64,000 nt of DNA from Loxodes magnus (lineage: Eukaryota > Ciliophora > Karyorelictea > Loxodida > Loxodidae): NCBI GenBank assembly GCA_946699065.1, contig CAMPDV010001567.1, positions 43,168 through 107,167 on the forward strand, in the 5' to 3' direction. The position numbers were made by a program, and so were the translations under genes. This document shows, piece after piece, positions 1-12,688 of the stretch. Position 1 is the stretch's first letter. Each line of letters opens with the position of its first letter. The notes beneath the pieces are model-generated. The model saw nothing but the letters and a program-made list of their open reading frames with translations, was not told where the DNA came from and made no database searches.

Positions 1-2
1 CT

Positions 3-3000
3 AATCCCTTTACGTGCTAATAGTGTTAAGAAACCATGGCTTACTGCTAAACTTGCACTGATGGATAAACTTGCTTATCCTGTTACCTGCCTTATTATCT
101 TAGACTAGATGGAACTTGCTAATCTGATTGTTCTTCAAGTCAACAAGACAAGGACTTAGACTATAAATGTGAACTATGTAATAAAGTACTTCCTAGCTGT
201 CTTTAATGTAATTTAGCCGGGACAATATGCATAAAATGCGATAAAGGACATTTCCTTTCTACCAATACTTGTTTCTTATGTTCTAATTATCTTAATGATT
301 GTGCAACTTGTTCTGATCAACTAACTTGCAAAAAGTGTTAAACTAAATACCTTCATTCCGGTTAATGCTAAGATTCTTGTCCCTCTACTTAGTAAGATAA
401 GAACGGAGATAAAATTTGTGAGGGATGTTTCTTAGTCTTACCGAATTGTTTAGAATGCTCATTGGATGGTATGAAATGCACTAAATGCAATGATGGTTTT
501 TTTATCAATAGCAGACAAGAATGTGAAATTTGCTCTAATAGTATAAGAGATTGCTAGTTATGCTCTTTAAATGGATTATAATGCTACTCCTGCCTTTAAT
601 CTTTATAGCTTCAAAATAGTAAATGTGTTGAAGAGTGCTCTAAGAACTATTATTTAGATACTTAAAATATTTGCTAGTTTTGTAGTAAGAAATTATCTTA
701 AAATGATTGCATAGATGAATGCTCAGAATATGAGTAAGACATAGATAAAGATAATATTTGTAAATTATGTAGTTTAGAAATATAATGATGTGAAAAATGC
801 CATGAAGATAATAGTAAACTAATATGTGATGCTTGCTAAAATAATCATTTTCTATAAGATAATAAATGTCTTTTATGTGAAGAAATCATTAAAGATTGCT
901 TTATCTGCTAAAATCAAGATACTTGCTTATAATGTAAGAACTTATATTTATCCTAGAACTAGTGTAAGGAAAAATGTGAGGAAACAGAGTAAGATAATGA
1001 TTGAGATAAAGTTTGCTAACCTTGTAGTTAGGAAATAAAAAATTGTAATAAATGTGATATGAATATAAAGTAATGCTATGAATGCTAAGAAGGATTTTAC
1101 TTAGATATAGACAAGCAATGTAAATCTTGTTAAGAAATACATTAGAACTGTACTTCTTGCGAAGATTAAGATAAATGCATTAAATGTGAGAAGTCTAAGT
1201 TATCATAAAATAAATGTGTAGAAAATTGTGCAGCTACAGAATAAGATAAATAGAAGAGAGGAATATGTGAGTCTTGTAGTAAAGTAATAGAGAATTGCGA
1301 AGAATGTTCGGAAGATGGAGTAGTATGTTTCAAATGCTTTTAGCCTTTCATTATATCAGAGAAGCATATTTGTTTGCTAAACTAAGAATAAGAAAAAAAA
1401 GATAGTTAAGAAGTTTAAACTTAGAATAATGTTTTAGAGGAAAGAGATTTTAAAGATGAAATATCTATAGACAGTTTTAATATTTCAAATTAATAAAAAA
1501 AGTTCATTTAGTAAAGCTAAATAATAAAAAACTCAGGATATACTATAGCTATAGCCACCACAACTACTATTAATTTAGTTTAATAAACTTCATAATCTTC
1601 AGGAAACATATTTTAACTGATGCTAGCTGATGAATTATTTTATACAAACTCATACATAGCAGTTTAGAAACCAAAGGCATTATAAGCTTATTATTACCTA
1701 TAAAACTAAAATTTATTTTACTAAGTATAAAAGGCTTTGAAGATAAATATTAACTTTTAATTAATGCAGTTTGATTATTTAGAAAAGCTTAAAATAGAAG
1801 AAAACTATTTTCTTGCAAATATATCAGCAAACTTTATATTTCTCGGAGTGGTTTTGATTAGCAACTTTCTATTATTAATTATTAATAAATTTGTATATTG
1901 CAAGATATTAATTAGAACCAGATTAAAATATTTACATTACAGACTTTTGATAAGCTTGTATTTAATGTTTAGCTTAAAACTAGGATACTAAGCTTTCCTT
2001 TAAATTGATAACTCCAGCTTTAAAGATGCTTATAGTTTTATAAATGGTATAGCAGCTTGACTATGTTTGGTAATTTTTAATTATAGGGTTTATAAATATT
2101 TATAATAGTATGGTTGCTCTAGATAGTAAGAAAGTATTTCAAACTCCTTAATAGAACTAATACAGAAAACTCTAATTAGAAAGAAGAGATAGAAGCTTAT
2201 CTTATTAAATATTATCCAGTATTTGATGAATTAAAGCTAAATAGAAAAGCCTTACTCTTTTATCCTTTTTTTCTTATAAGAAGACTTATATTGTCAGCTA
2301 CTTTAGTTTGCCTTGCAGACAGTTAATTATCTCAAGTAATAATTTGTATAGCTCTAAGCTTGCTTCAACTTTTCTATATCATAAAGATTAAACCTTTTTA
2401 AGAGAAATTAGTTAACATTTTCCAGTGCTGTTAAGAGATATGACTATCAATAGCCTACACTTTCAATTTTTATTTTTATACTTTAGACAATGAAGAATAG
2501 TAAAGAATGCTAAGGCCCATAAGCTCAGAAGTTCCTAAAAATATAGGCTAAATAATAGTTTTAATATCAAACATCATAATTTTTATAGGTTTAAGCTTAT
2601 GTTTGTATTCTTCAAGCAAGAGCTTGATTCTAAAAATTATTGAAATAATAAGAGAAAAAAAATCAAAATCTTAAGATAAAAAAATAGAATAAAGTTCCTT
2701 AAATCTAGCAATGCCCAAGCAAAATTAATAACTTTCAATAGGAAGCACTAATAAATATGACTAATAAATAGATATACAAGATTCTAGCATTCTATAAGAA
2801 GGGAACTCTTTTATATTTCATAAGACAAAGCTACGAAGTAGTTAAAATGTAGATATAACTCAATTTTCATTGGTAATATTTTACTTATAGATAGAAGCTA
2901 ATTAGGATATAAGTTAACATAGTTAAAGGATGGAAGATCAATAAAATTTAGATGATTTTCATTAGCCATAAGTTTTAATTGAAGGTTCAGAGATATAAGA

Positions 3001-3118
3001 AGTAACTAAAAAATTTTCGAAAACTAGAAATAAAAAATACTTAAAAGCTTAAAAAATTAGAAAGATAAAGAGAAAATTCGTAAATATCAAAAGAAGGATA
3101 AAAGAAACTTAGCTTTGA
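3..3118 (+). CDS. Cys-rich multi-pass membrane protein (5' end outside window)
   Basis: The gene is open in frame from base 3 with TAA/TAG read as Gln. Roughly the first 460 codons are a long series of C-x2-C and C-x4/6-C units, like the furin/growth-factor-receptor Cys-rich repeats of ciliate surface proteins. A Q/S linker follows, then about six or seven hydrophobic segments (about 1800-2650), then a basic, Q/S-rich cytoplasmic tail. The frame changes once; a 29-nt GT..AG intron at 2126-2154 restores it. In-frame TGA codons at 2058-2060 and near 2443 sit in membrane segments and are read as Trp. I end the gene at TGA 3116-3118, after a Lys/Arg-rich tail typical of a C terminus, but that TGA could also be Trp. 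It was called from its repeats and topology. The ligand and role are unknown. No start codon is visible. Confidence 0.8.
2126..2154 (+). other. 29-nt intron in the Cys-rich membrane protein gene
   Basis: The intron begins GTAAG and ends TTAATAG. The reading frame upstream (codons starting at position 0 mod 3) and downstream (2 mod 3) are both clearly coding and join only when these 29 bases are removed. The size matches the 28-nt introns of the three WD40 genes in this window. Confidence 0.7.
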
Positions 3119-3166
3119 TTTTTCAACTTTAAAGTATTTTCATTATTTAACTTTAAAATTATTAAA

Positions 3167-6100
3167 ATGAGTAGCTTTTAGGAAATCAACAAATAAAGCT
3201 GTATAACTTTATTCTAGCTGCTTTATTTAAAGGAACTATCTTTACTTCGTTGGTTTCCTAATTTTTTTTAATTTTTAGCTTTTCTTCATTTTCCTATTAT
3301 TCGCTAGTTATTAATTTATTTGTCTCTTTAAATAAGCACTTTCTTCTTCACTTTATAGAGGTAAGCATTAATATTTTAAGTCTCTCGAACTTATTTTATT
3401 ATTTTTCTTGTTTGCTTTTTCTTTACGCTTTATTACAACTTGAGCTCATAATCTAAGTTTTGCTAGTTTAAAAAATGTTTTAGTCCATTCCTTTAATTTT
3501 CTGATATATCATAATTTTCAAATCTTAAAAAGACATATCAATATACCTTATCATTTAAGACTTTTAGAAAGTACTAAAGCAGCTAAATATTTTCTAATGC
3601 TATTTAATTTCTAAAGTTGCTAAATATATCCTATAGCTATAATTAACTAATTTAATTTAATTATTTACTTTAATAGAAGTAGTTTGCTTAACAGGGGAAT
3701 ATTAAACTATGTAGAGGATTTATTAAATATAATATAATAAATATTAAGTTGATAGTTATACATAGCACTTTAATAATCATTCCTACAATTTAGTTTATAG
3801 CAAATTAATTTAATTTATTCCTTAATTATCATATCAATTAAAGAATCCTAATTAAAATATTACAAACAAGAAATAATCTCTTCAGTCTTCTCGTAGTAAG
3901 TAGATTGCACGAGCTCTAAGAAAGATAGTTACTAAATTAGTTATTATACAAGAGAGTATTAAATTATAATCCCATTGATATGTGATTAAATCACGAAAAA
4001 GGGTAGATTGATTATATCTAATTTGAGTATTTCTTTACCAATTTAATTTTTTATTAATTTATCCCTATTTATTTATATAGGCCTTTCTCTTTTATTCCTA
4101 TATTTGAATGTCATAAAAAATTAAATTAATAAAAGACTAAATTATTAAAACTAAATAAATTTAATTCATAGGTAATTCTAGAAGCTGATACATAACTTGC
4201 TTAATAAATATAAAGTATAAGTCAAGAATTAGTTTTATTGTTTATTTATGAAATCAAAAATCAAATAAAGTTTATACTTAGCATTTTAACTAAATTAAAG
4301 TGATCAAAGATTTAAAAGTGAATTAGAAGCAGTAGCTCTTGTTAATTATATTTTCATATATTTTAAGAAACTTCGAAATTAAACTTCTTTAAGAACTCTT
4401 ATTAAATGTGAATATTTATTTGGAGAGGTATGCTTTATAGCTATCTTCTTATTTTTCTAAATGTAATCTATTAGCTATTAATTTTAACTATTATTTTTCC
4501 ATTATAAATTGAACCTTAGTTTATCATATGACTTTCAAAAGCATCTAGCTATTAATAATTTATATTACCTTATTCTTTTTCATTTATTTTAATATGTTTT
4601 CGCTCTTTTTATTTTAGCAAGTTTTGTAGCCAACTTTCTTTAAATTTATTAACGTTAACTAAATCTTTCTTCTGATTTTATTTCAGCTTCCCAGTTAATT
4701 TTGTTATTAATAGAATAATTTCTTTAAAATGCTCTTAGATATTTTAATCTATAAAAAGAAAGAAAAAAAAGTTTTATATTGCCTAGTAACTAAAATTTTA
4801 GAGTTTAGCTTCAATTAATTTTAAAGTTCTATCCAACTAATAAATTAAAATTTGGAAATTAGATTAAAGCATCTATTAATGCTCTATGATAATAAAGCTT
4901 GTATTAATCTAGCTATAATAGAAATCTAGCTATTAGATTATTCTCTTAGTTAATTAAATTTATTAAGTGTTATACTTTCTCTTTGTGATATATAAAGTAG
5001 TGTGCTTTCGATGATAGTTAAATCAATTATAAATGAGAATATTAATAAATTTTGAAATTAGTTTCTGGTCTTATGATAAATGTAAAATAATAGGTACTTA
5101 AAACAATTGATTAACAATAGTTAAGGAGTGAAAAATGGATGGAGGACTACAAGAAAAATATGAGTAGAATGTTAAAAAATCGAGTAAAATGATTATAATA
5201 TCGATGATTAGAATCATCTACCTTGCAGAAATGAAATGAGCTTAGAAATTTAATATTTTACACTAGTTAATTATTATGTGATAATCAATCTATCAATTAA
5301 AATTTAACTTATAATCAAAAAGTAGAGTGTAGCTCTTCTTAAAAGTAACTGAACTATCTTTAAAATAAATAATGAGAAAATAAAGTCGATTCCCTTCCAT
5401 CAATACAACATTAGTAACCTAAATAAAATAATAAAGCGGAAATAAAAGCTAAATTTTATTTATGGAATTAATTAAAATATGAAACTCCAATAAATTTGAA
5501 AATATAGGAAATAAGTCTTATACATAAGGGTACAATACCTAATAATTAAAAGAGCTTAGCAATCTAATATACTCTAAATTTATTTTAATACAAACGTTTT
5601 TATAGTTCTCTTCTAAATTTTTCTGAAATTCTATTGATACTTCAAAGTAATTTAGTAATGTACTATATCACCAATTTGGCTAAGCATACAATCTTAAACT
5701 ATAAAAAGCATCTTGACTAAAGGGTAAAAACAAATAGATAACTAGTTTTATAAGAAGTTTATTTTACTCAATTCTAGTTGCTCCTAAATAATAAATAATT
5801 TATTCTTTTTTAATTATTTTAAGGATCTTTATAATGGACTCCTTTGCAAACTAAAGAGCTTCTTTTATATTCATATTTCAGACTCAATCTAAAATTTATC
5901 TTTAGATAAAGTTATAAATGAGAAAGTTAAATTAATTTCTAGTTAAAGCTTTATAATCAACTAAAATCCATTTAAACTTAGCTAGCTTTATTATAAAATC
6001 TAAATTAAATTATTATTTAGATAATTTATGTTCTGATTATGGAAAAATATTCATAAAATAAAAGTTTTAAAACTTATCTATCTTGAGATAAACAAGAGAA

Positions 6101-7317
6101 ATTAGAGAAAAGTTTTGTTATAATCACATACAAGCAAATTAAAAAAATAGCGATAGAAATGCTATCTATCTCTTATCATTACGTTCCTTTAACATTAGTT
6201 ATGAGTTGTAAAAATTTATATTATAAATATCTAACTAAAAAGAGATCATAAGTATATAACACTAGATAAGGATAGCTAGAGTTTAATTAAAAATGAAGAT
6301 ATAAACAATAATACTTACTAGAATTATCTTTCACTTAATCAAAAGATTAGCATTAAGACATAAGAGTAGCTGAATGATAAAGATAACGAAACAACTTTAA
6401 TTCAGTTTAAAACTATAAGCAATTCAGACTAATATACTTAGCTAAAATATAAGAAAATAACTAGAAGAAAATAATAAGGCATATAAGCTTTATAAGATTT
6501 TCAGTTTAGTAGATAATTTATAAAACTGATCTATTTTTAAGTTGATGTTCATATAAAAAGATTTAAGGCTAACTAAAATAAAAAAATACAATAAAATGCT
6601 TAAAAGATAAAAGCTTTATTTAATTTTACTTATAAAGATATTAATCCATTAGATAAAACATTTAGAAAGATTCTTAGAATTAAATATTAAAAATGATTTT
6701 GCATCTAAATTTATTTTACTAGGCTTTATTAAAGAGAAGGATTTAAATTAACTAATAAATCATGCTTATTCATACAATTACACAATTACTAATTTATTGC
6801 ATTGCTATTACAACATTATGCTATTAATAAATCTATCTAGCTTTTATTTTTTGGATAATAGAAATTAATATTTGTATCTTAAACTTAATAAAGAGTATAT
6901 GGAGATAATTTAAAAAATGAAATTATATATAATTAGCTAGGATTGTAGAATTGATAGTTATCGTATTAAACTAATGAAGAATCATACAAATAATTTATTA
7001 AGTAAATTATTAAAGTAGGTAAGAGCCTTAAGTTATCTAAGTGTTAATTAGTTCTAAGTATTTACTAAAGAAATATATAACTTTAGAGTATTATGAGAAC
7101 TTAAACTTTTACAAAGTTACATATGACTCTTAAATGTCCAACAAAAATAATTCAAAAATATATTAGTGATGATGAAATTATTGCTATCAACAAGAGATCT
7201 TCAAGAGTAGTAAAAAAGCATAGATACGTTAGGAGGAAACGACGAAGTAGAATTATACTAGAGTTATTCTCTAAAATATCAAATATTATTTTATTAAATT
7301 TACTCTTTTGCAAATGA
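3167..7317 (+). CDS. large multi-pass membrane protein, tmcB-like ciliate family
   Basis: The coding frame (codons starting at 1 mod 3) is open from about 3120 to TGA 7315-7317, about 1380 codons. Its N-terminal third alternates hydrophobic helices with short polar loops; further hydrophobic segments lie near 4450-4600 and 5250-5700. The C-terminal part is hydrophilic and basic, ending in an Arg/Lys-rich run (about 7195-7250) and a last hydrophobic stretch. Composition and layout resemble the large ciliate membrane proteins annotated as tiny-macrocysts (tmcB)-like; I see no catalytic motif. In-frame TGA codons, for example at about 6691 and 6950, are read as Trp. The start is unresolved: ATG 3167 is in another frame and would need a very short intron, and the first in-frame ATG (3475) lies after likely membrane helices. 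It may be fused to the upstream gene (see findings). Confidence 0.6.
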
Positions 7318-8009
7318 AAAATAAAATAAAAAGCTTCTTAATTAAGTTATTAAAGTAATTCTAAATGCTTTTTTGTACAATTTATACCTTATTTTATAAA
7401 TTAAAATTTAATTTTCTTTAAAAATTTTAGAGAAACATAGATTTAAAATTTGATTCTAAAATTAAAAATTAATTTAAAATAGAAAATAGATAGATTAAAT
7501 CTAAGTAAAATAATAATAATAATCATCTTAAATTATAGGAAATATAAAATTATTTAGTAGAGAAAAATATTGTCGATATTTTCAGTTATAAAATTGACAT
7601 TTATTTACTAAATAATTTTAAGACACTTCTTTAGAATTATAAATCAAATTTATATTCATTATTTATTTTAAGCTTAAGCATTTACCTCTCTCTTTTAATT
7701 ATTATTATTATTTTTTTATATTGGTTGATAGTTAGAAACTCTAAAAAAGTTTAAGTCAGTTGCTTAATCTTTAAAATTTATATCTTTTTTATAAATAAAT
7801 GGTATTCCTTAGAAAGAAAAATTGGATCATAAAATATAAAATAGTTCAGATTTTTTTCCTTCATCATTTGCTAGATTTTCTATATAATATTTTTTATTTT
7901 TTATACTTAAAATTTGATTATTTGTTAACATTTTATTTAAGCGAAATCAGATAGTTAGCTCTATTTTTTATTAATTTGCTATTTAAATTGAAGCGATTTA
8001 GGTATTAAA
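7318..8009. other. AT-rich intergenic region
   Basis: This lies between the end of the tmcB-like gene and the tRNA. It is mostly A/T runs and I see no frame with convincing codon content on either strand. It presumably holds the 3' UTR of the upstream gene. Confidence 0.5.
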
Positions 8010-8082
8010 GGGGATCTAGCTCAAATGGTATAGCGCTCGCTTAGCATGCGAGAGACATTGGGATCGATACCCAAGTTCTCAA
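8010..8082 (+). tRNA. tRNA-Ala (anticodon AGC), somewhat degenerate
   Basis: The anticodon stem is a perfect 5-bp CUCGC/GCGAG around the loop UUAGCAU, giving anticodon AGC (read as IGC, Ala). The T arm is a perfect UUGGG/CCCAA stem around AUCGAUA, matching the B box. The A-box region reads TAGCTCAAATGGTATAGC. The acceptor stem keeps the alanine identity pair G3:U70 but has G1/A72 and U6/U67 mismatches, and the D stem has a C13/U22 mismatch. It is followed by a T-rich run (ATTTTTATT) that could end Pol III transcription. It is either a divergent functional tRNA or a young pseudogene; it is the only tRNA I found. Confidence 0.75.
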
Positions 8083-9264
8083 TTTTTATTGCTTCAAGTT
8101 TTTACAAAAATCATAAATTTCGGCAAGATATTCAATAATCATTAGCTAACAATTAAGTTCAAAGTTTATAAATAAGAAATTTAAAAAAAAATATATAAAT
8201 ATATTAAGACTTTTTGCTTTATCGTTTATCCAAACTAAAAGATTTATAAAAAATTTAAGAAATTTAATTTAAATATTTTTATACAGAAAATTCTAAAATT
8301 TAATATTCAATAAATAGGAAATAAGAAATATTTTTAATTATTTTATTTACATCTTAATTAAAATAAATTGGTTGATTATTAAAAAAATTTTAGCTAAATT
8401 AATAAAATATTGCTTTAAAATCTTAAAAATATTTTTTAAATAAAATTTTCTTGAAATTTTTTTTAAGTATAATTATGGGAAATTTTTTATAAATGATTTT
8501 TGTAGAATTTTTTTTTAATTTATTTTAACTTTTACAATTTAATTTTAAAAATAAAAAAATATACTTATTTCAACTTCTAAAGACAATTTTTATTATTTTT
8601 AAATCAAATATTTAATTATCTTAAAGGGAAATTATTTTTATTTTAAAGTTATTAAATTATATAAATTTTATAATATTTCAAATTAAAAATCGAAGATTTG
8701 TAGAAAAATAAAAAAGTTAAAAGTTTTAATTAAATTTTAATATTTTAATTTTAAGTTAAAAAATAGAAATCTACTATTATTTAAATTAATATTACATCTT
8801 TTATTTAAATTAATTTTAAGAGATTAAGAATTAATTTTATATTTTAATTTAGTTTTCTTTGATAAATTAATTGGGTTTAATTTTTTTTAAATGTTAAATT
8901 TTAAATTTTACTAAAATTTTACATTTTTAATTAAAAAGTAAACCCAATTAAATTAATAAAGATAACGTTAAAAGTCTTTTAATTTTTACGTATTTTAGAT
9001 TAAAAATCCCGAAAAGTTTTAAAGATTATGAATAAAAATATAATAAAAGGATTTGCCAAAATCTATCTTAAAAAAATAACAATACTCAATGAAAAATCAA
9101 AACATTTAAATATATTTTACTTATAAAAATTTTGAATATTATGCAAAAATACTTATCAAATATTTTTCAAAACAATTAGTAAAAAACAATAAAAAAGGGT
9201 TTATAAGCATCGTCTTAAAATCATATCTAAATATAAATTTCTGAAGTTTAAAAAATATAAATTC
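8083..9264. other. AT-rich intergenic region between convergent membrane-protein genes
   Basis: No frame in this stretch gives a convincing protein. It carries the tRNA's downstream flank and one clear inverted repeat (separate entry). It is the gap between two convergently transcribed tmcB-like genes. Confidence 0.5.
8852..8967. repeat. inverted repeat with about 34-bp arms
   Basis: The left arm (about 8852-8886) centres on TTAATTGGGTTTAA and the right arm (about 8933-8967) on TAAACCCAATTAA. The arms match over roughly 34 bases with a few mismatches and enclose about 46 bases of A/T. It could be a MITE-like remnant or a hairpin-forming element. The GGGTTT core stands out in an almost GC-free region. 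Confidence 0.6.
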
Positions 9265-10854
9265 TCAAGCATAATAAACAGAATTAAAAATATTAAATAT
9301 TTGAATAAATTAATTGAGATAATTCTCGGAAAGGTCAATAAAAAATTAAATAATTAAAATATTCTTGTTGAAAGTATAAAATTTATTGAATGCTTCCACA
9401 TAAACCTCAATTGCCTTTGGACTATGGAATGAAATATTCTCTTTTTTATAAAATCCATTTGTTTCATTATAACAAAATTATACTATTTCTAATCTAAATT
9501 ATTCTACTTCTTTTTCTAAAAAAAGGACAGACTTAAACTACTATCACAAAGAACTCACTTAAAAGTATTAGATTTTTTCTAAAGTTAATATTTTTTAATT
9601 AATATTTCCTTATAAATAAAATATTCTAAGATAAACTTTAACTCTTAATTTAAATTTTATTTTCGCTCTTTTTATTTAACGAAATATACTTTCAATTGTA
9701 ATAATTATTATGGTATAGCATCCTCTATTTTAACATTCTTTATTTATAGTTTCTTAAATAAAATTAACTATTAATCAAGTTATTTAATTTTATGTGTTAC
9801 AGTATGAACTAAAAAGCTTATAACAATAATTTTCTAATAGTTTAATTTTTCTCTTTATTTAAAAAAGTGAAAGAAATCTAAAAATAATTAAAGAAAATCC
9901 TAAAATAACGATTAGAGTATTTTTTAGCTTCTTAAGAGAAAATAATAAAATTAATGTTTAGTAATTTGATTGTTATACTTCGCTACATTTATACTCATAA
10001 TAGATATATTTGATAATACTTTTCATAAGTTAGTCTCATATCCTCTTATTCCTTTGCTTATTAACTCTAATTCTTATAATTATCTTATAAGCTATTTTTA
10101 TTTTAACGAATATCTTAATTAATAGGTTTATTTATAATCCCTTTTAGTTATATATTTTATCTTAGGCTTTAAGTAGTGTCTAAGTAACTTTAACAAAATT
10201 AATAATTAATTTCTGTTTTTTATAGGTTTAGCAAGTTATTTATAAATAAAATAGCATGAGTAAAGATATGTATTAAAATTGAAGTTATAGATATACACAT
10301 GCTAAAGCTACTAAGGTATTATAGATATTACATTTACTATTCTTTTAAGTTATTTTATTAAAAACAGACTTCAGTTTGTACTTTTAGAAGAAGGTATTTA
10401 AAATAAATAGCTTAATTTTAAAATAAAAGTTGGTGAAGCTTTGTTCTTATTTATGAAAATAAGAAATGATTATTATTTTTAGATAAATGCATTTAAGATA
10501 TTTATGATAAATAATTTAAGTTTAAGGAATTAAAAGTATTTGAAGTTAATAATTAATAATTATGACTTAGATGCTAATGTTAAATATGATATTATGTAGT
10601 TATAATTTAATTATAGTCCTATGATTATTAAGAGATATTATTAATTAAATATACTATAAACATTAAAAACTTAGAACTTTTAACTTAACTTATATTTCTT
10701 AACCTCTAGAATATTAGTTATTTAATAGCTTTAGTTCTTTTGACTAAGAATATATAAAAGCTATTATATTTCAATGCTAATATTTAATTTAGAAGCTTAT
10801 TTTTAACTTATCAACAAGGAGCTACTCCAAACTAGCATTTAGACTAATCCTCAT
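9265..10854 (-). CDS. tmcB-like membrane protein, minus strand
   Basis: One minus-strand frame is open from about 10854 to TGA 9265-9267, with only four internal TGA codons (read as Trp). The upstream two thirds is rich in hydrophobic helices. Near 9730 there is a Cys pair (NKEC..RGC) followed by a basic helical segment, and the last 130 residues are charged and well mixed (for example KKENISFHSPKAIEVYVEA). This order of membrane helices, Cys pair and helical soluble part recalls ciliate tmcB-like proteins and the 3.2-7.3 kb gene, with which it converges. ATG 10854 overlaps the end of the next minus-strand gene by about 40 bases; an internal start is possible. The role is unknown. Confidence 0.6.
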
Positions 10855-12607
10855 ATTCTTGAGTATAAACTTGAATTTCTTTTGTTTGCCTTTCATTTTA
10901 CTTACTCTCATCAATAGCAGAAGGAACGACTAAAGACTCTTTCTAAAAATTTAATAGGCTAATATAGTTACTTTGATTCTTTAATGTTTATTCTTTATTC
11001 TACCTTTCAACTTCTCTATGAAACTCATCAATTTTCCTAAAACACTCATTAACTCAAAAATTGATCCTAAGATAGTTGTAACCAAGTTAACTCAGGAAGT
11101 TTTTAGAATTTATCGAGTCATTAATGAGCTTTCACTTGGTTTAAAGTTTATTCTTGTGTATATATCGGGAAGTAAACTGCATTTCAGTACTTGTATACTA
11201 AGTTCCTTTACTTATATATCCTGTACTCATCACATGATATCCTGTTTCTCCATTATAATTTAAATCATCCTGATTGTTTGTTTCATAAGCAGAAGATATT
11301 GTTAGAACTTCAAGTATAGTTGGTTCTGGTCCTCTGAATACCATTTCTTTATCAGAATTATTAGTAATGTTTATGCTTGAAACTTCTTTAGGAATAAAGG
11401 AAGTTGTAATAACATTAAACTAAATAGATGAAGCAAAAGATTTATCTTCCTTTAGATTGAATAAGATATAAGAAGCTCCGTTTATTTCACATTGCCTGCA
11501 TGTTTTTTTTACATAACAGTTTCCATTCACCATTCAGCATTGAAACTAAGTCCCTTCTATATCATCACTAACTGATGTTATTCCACTTCACTCGAAACTA
11601 ATGTCTTTATGGCAATCTGAGTATTCTTATAGTTTCTTAATTTAACATTGTCCGCTATAAGATTCGAATTTTACTATAAATTATAGATTTGACTTAATAG
11701 TAGGGTAAGTTTCTTTTAAAATAAGATAGGGAATGATTGCTTTACTTTCTGCAATATTATCAAGAATAAAACTTATTAAGTTATTTAATAAAAATGTAAT
11801 TGTTATAACACCAAAAAAAGATGAAAAGATTCCACCTATAGAAGTTTTCTTTAGCTGCATAAACTACCCAAGAACATAGTTATGACTTTTATCATACATG
11901 TCAAATACTTTTATTTTGCTTCTTAACTCTTTTTGGTTAAAAATAAACAAATTATAAAACCAATTATTAGTATAAATCCTATTGTAACATACTAATTGTA
12001 ATGCTAAACTTCATCAGCTTTATCTTAGTAGCTTTAAACGCTTTGATTATTACACTTTTTATTTCTAGCTTCTTATAAGAAAAGTAGATCCAACAGGACA
12101 TTCTAAGTAATTCGGGCATGCAGTACAAAATTCAACTCCTTCTTTATCATTATAGAATCCCTTTGCACAAGATAAACATTATATTTCAGAAGAAGCTCCT
12201 AGAACTCCATTCCTTTAGGACATTTTATGCATTTATTGCTTTATTTTATATAAGTACCACGATGACAAAGCTAGCATTCTCTGTTTTCATCTTCATAAGT
12301 TCCATAGCTACAAGACCATTCACATAAAGTTAAGCTAGGACTACAGTTTCGAGGAATATTGTAAATTCAAAATTAGTTTATGGATTTTTTGGGAAGAATA
12401 TAACTTCCTCGGACATAAATTCCGCCAAAGAACATTATCTATCTCTTATAATAAATCATGGCATGACCCCAAACACTAGGTGGTAATTTTTCTTTTGTAT
12501 TGGTGATTTAAATAAATTATTTTAATTTTAAATCTATTAGAATCATATCATTTAAAGGGTGTAATTCTTAGTATAGTCCTTCGTAAATGGCAATAAAATT
12601 GTCAAAA
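10811..12607 (-). CDS. kelch / GCC-type Cys-rich membrane protein, 5'-truncated
   Basis: Reading the minus strand, the N-terminal part contains a kelch-like stretch (PPSVWGHAMIYYK, then MFFGGIYVRG, near 12400-12480). A Cys-rich region of GCC2/GCC3 type follows (CxxC and CPxG units, about 12080-12330), then a strong membrane helix near 11960 and a second near 11790, a folded region, another hydrophobic segment near 11050, and a polar tail ending at TGA 10811-10813. This is the layout of large ciliate kelch/GCC membrane proteins. The frame is restored by short GT..AG introns at about 12032-12053, 11908-11927, 11190-11211 and 10943-10971. One frame change near 12187 has no clean intron and may be a real frameshift. 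Upstream of 12607 the sequence becomes repeat arm R1, so the true 5' end is missing. It may be a pseudogene. Confidence 0.65.
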
Positions 12608-12688
12608 GATAATGGCCTGCTTATATAAATTAGTCTTCATTGACCTTCAAATTAATATCCTAAGATTTATTCTTAGATATTATATTTC

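Noticed and set aside
1764..1991. A 75-codon standard-code reading frame
   Set aside because: It is only the Gln-free membrane part of the larger Cys-rich gene (frame from base 3), whose TAA/TAG codons end it in a standard-code view.
3167..5600. An alternative long TGA-poor frame (2 mod 3) over the tmcB-like gene
   Set aside because: It uses far more TGA codons and is almost only I, L, F, Q, S, K and N. The 1 mod 3 frame has balanced composition and continues to the clear C terminus at 7317.
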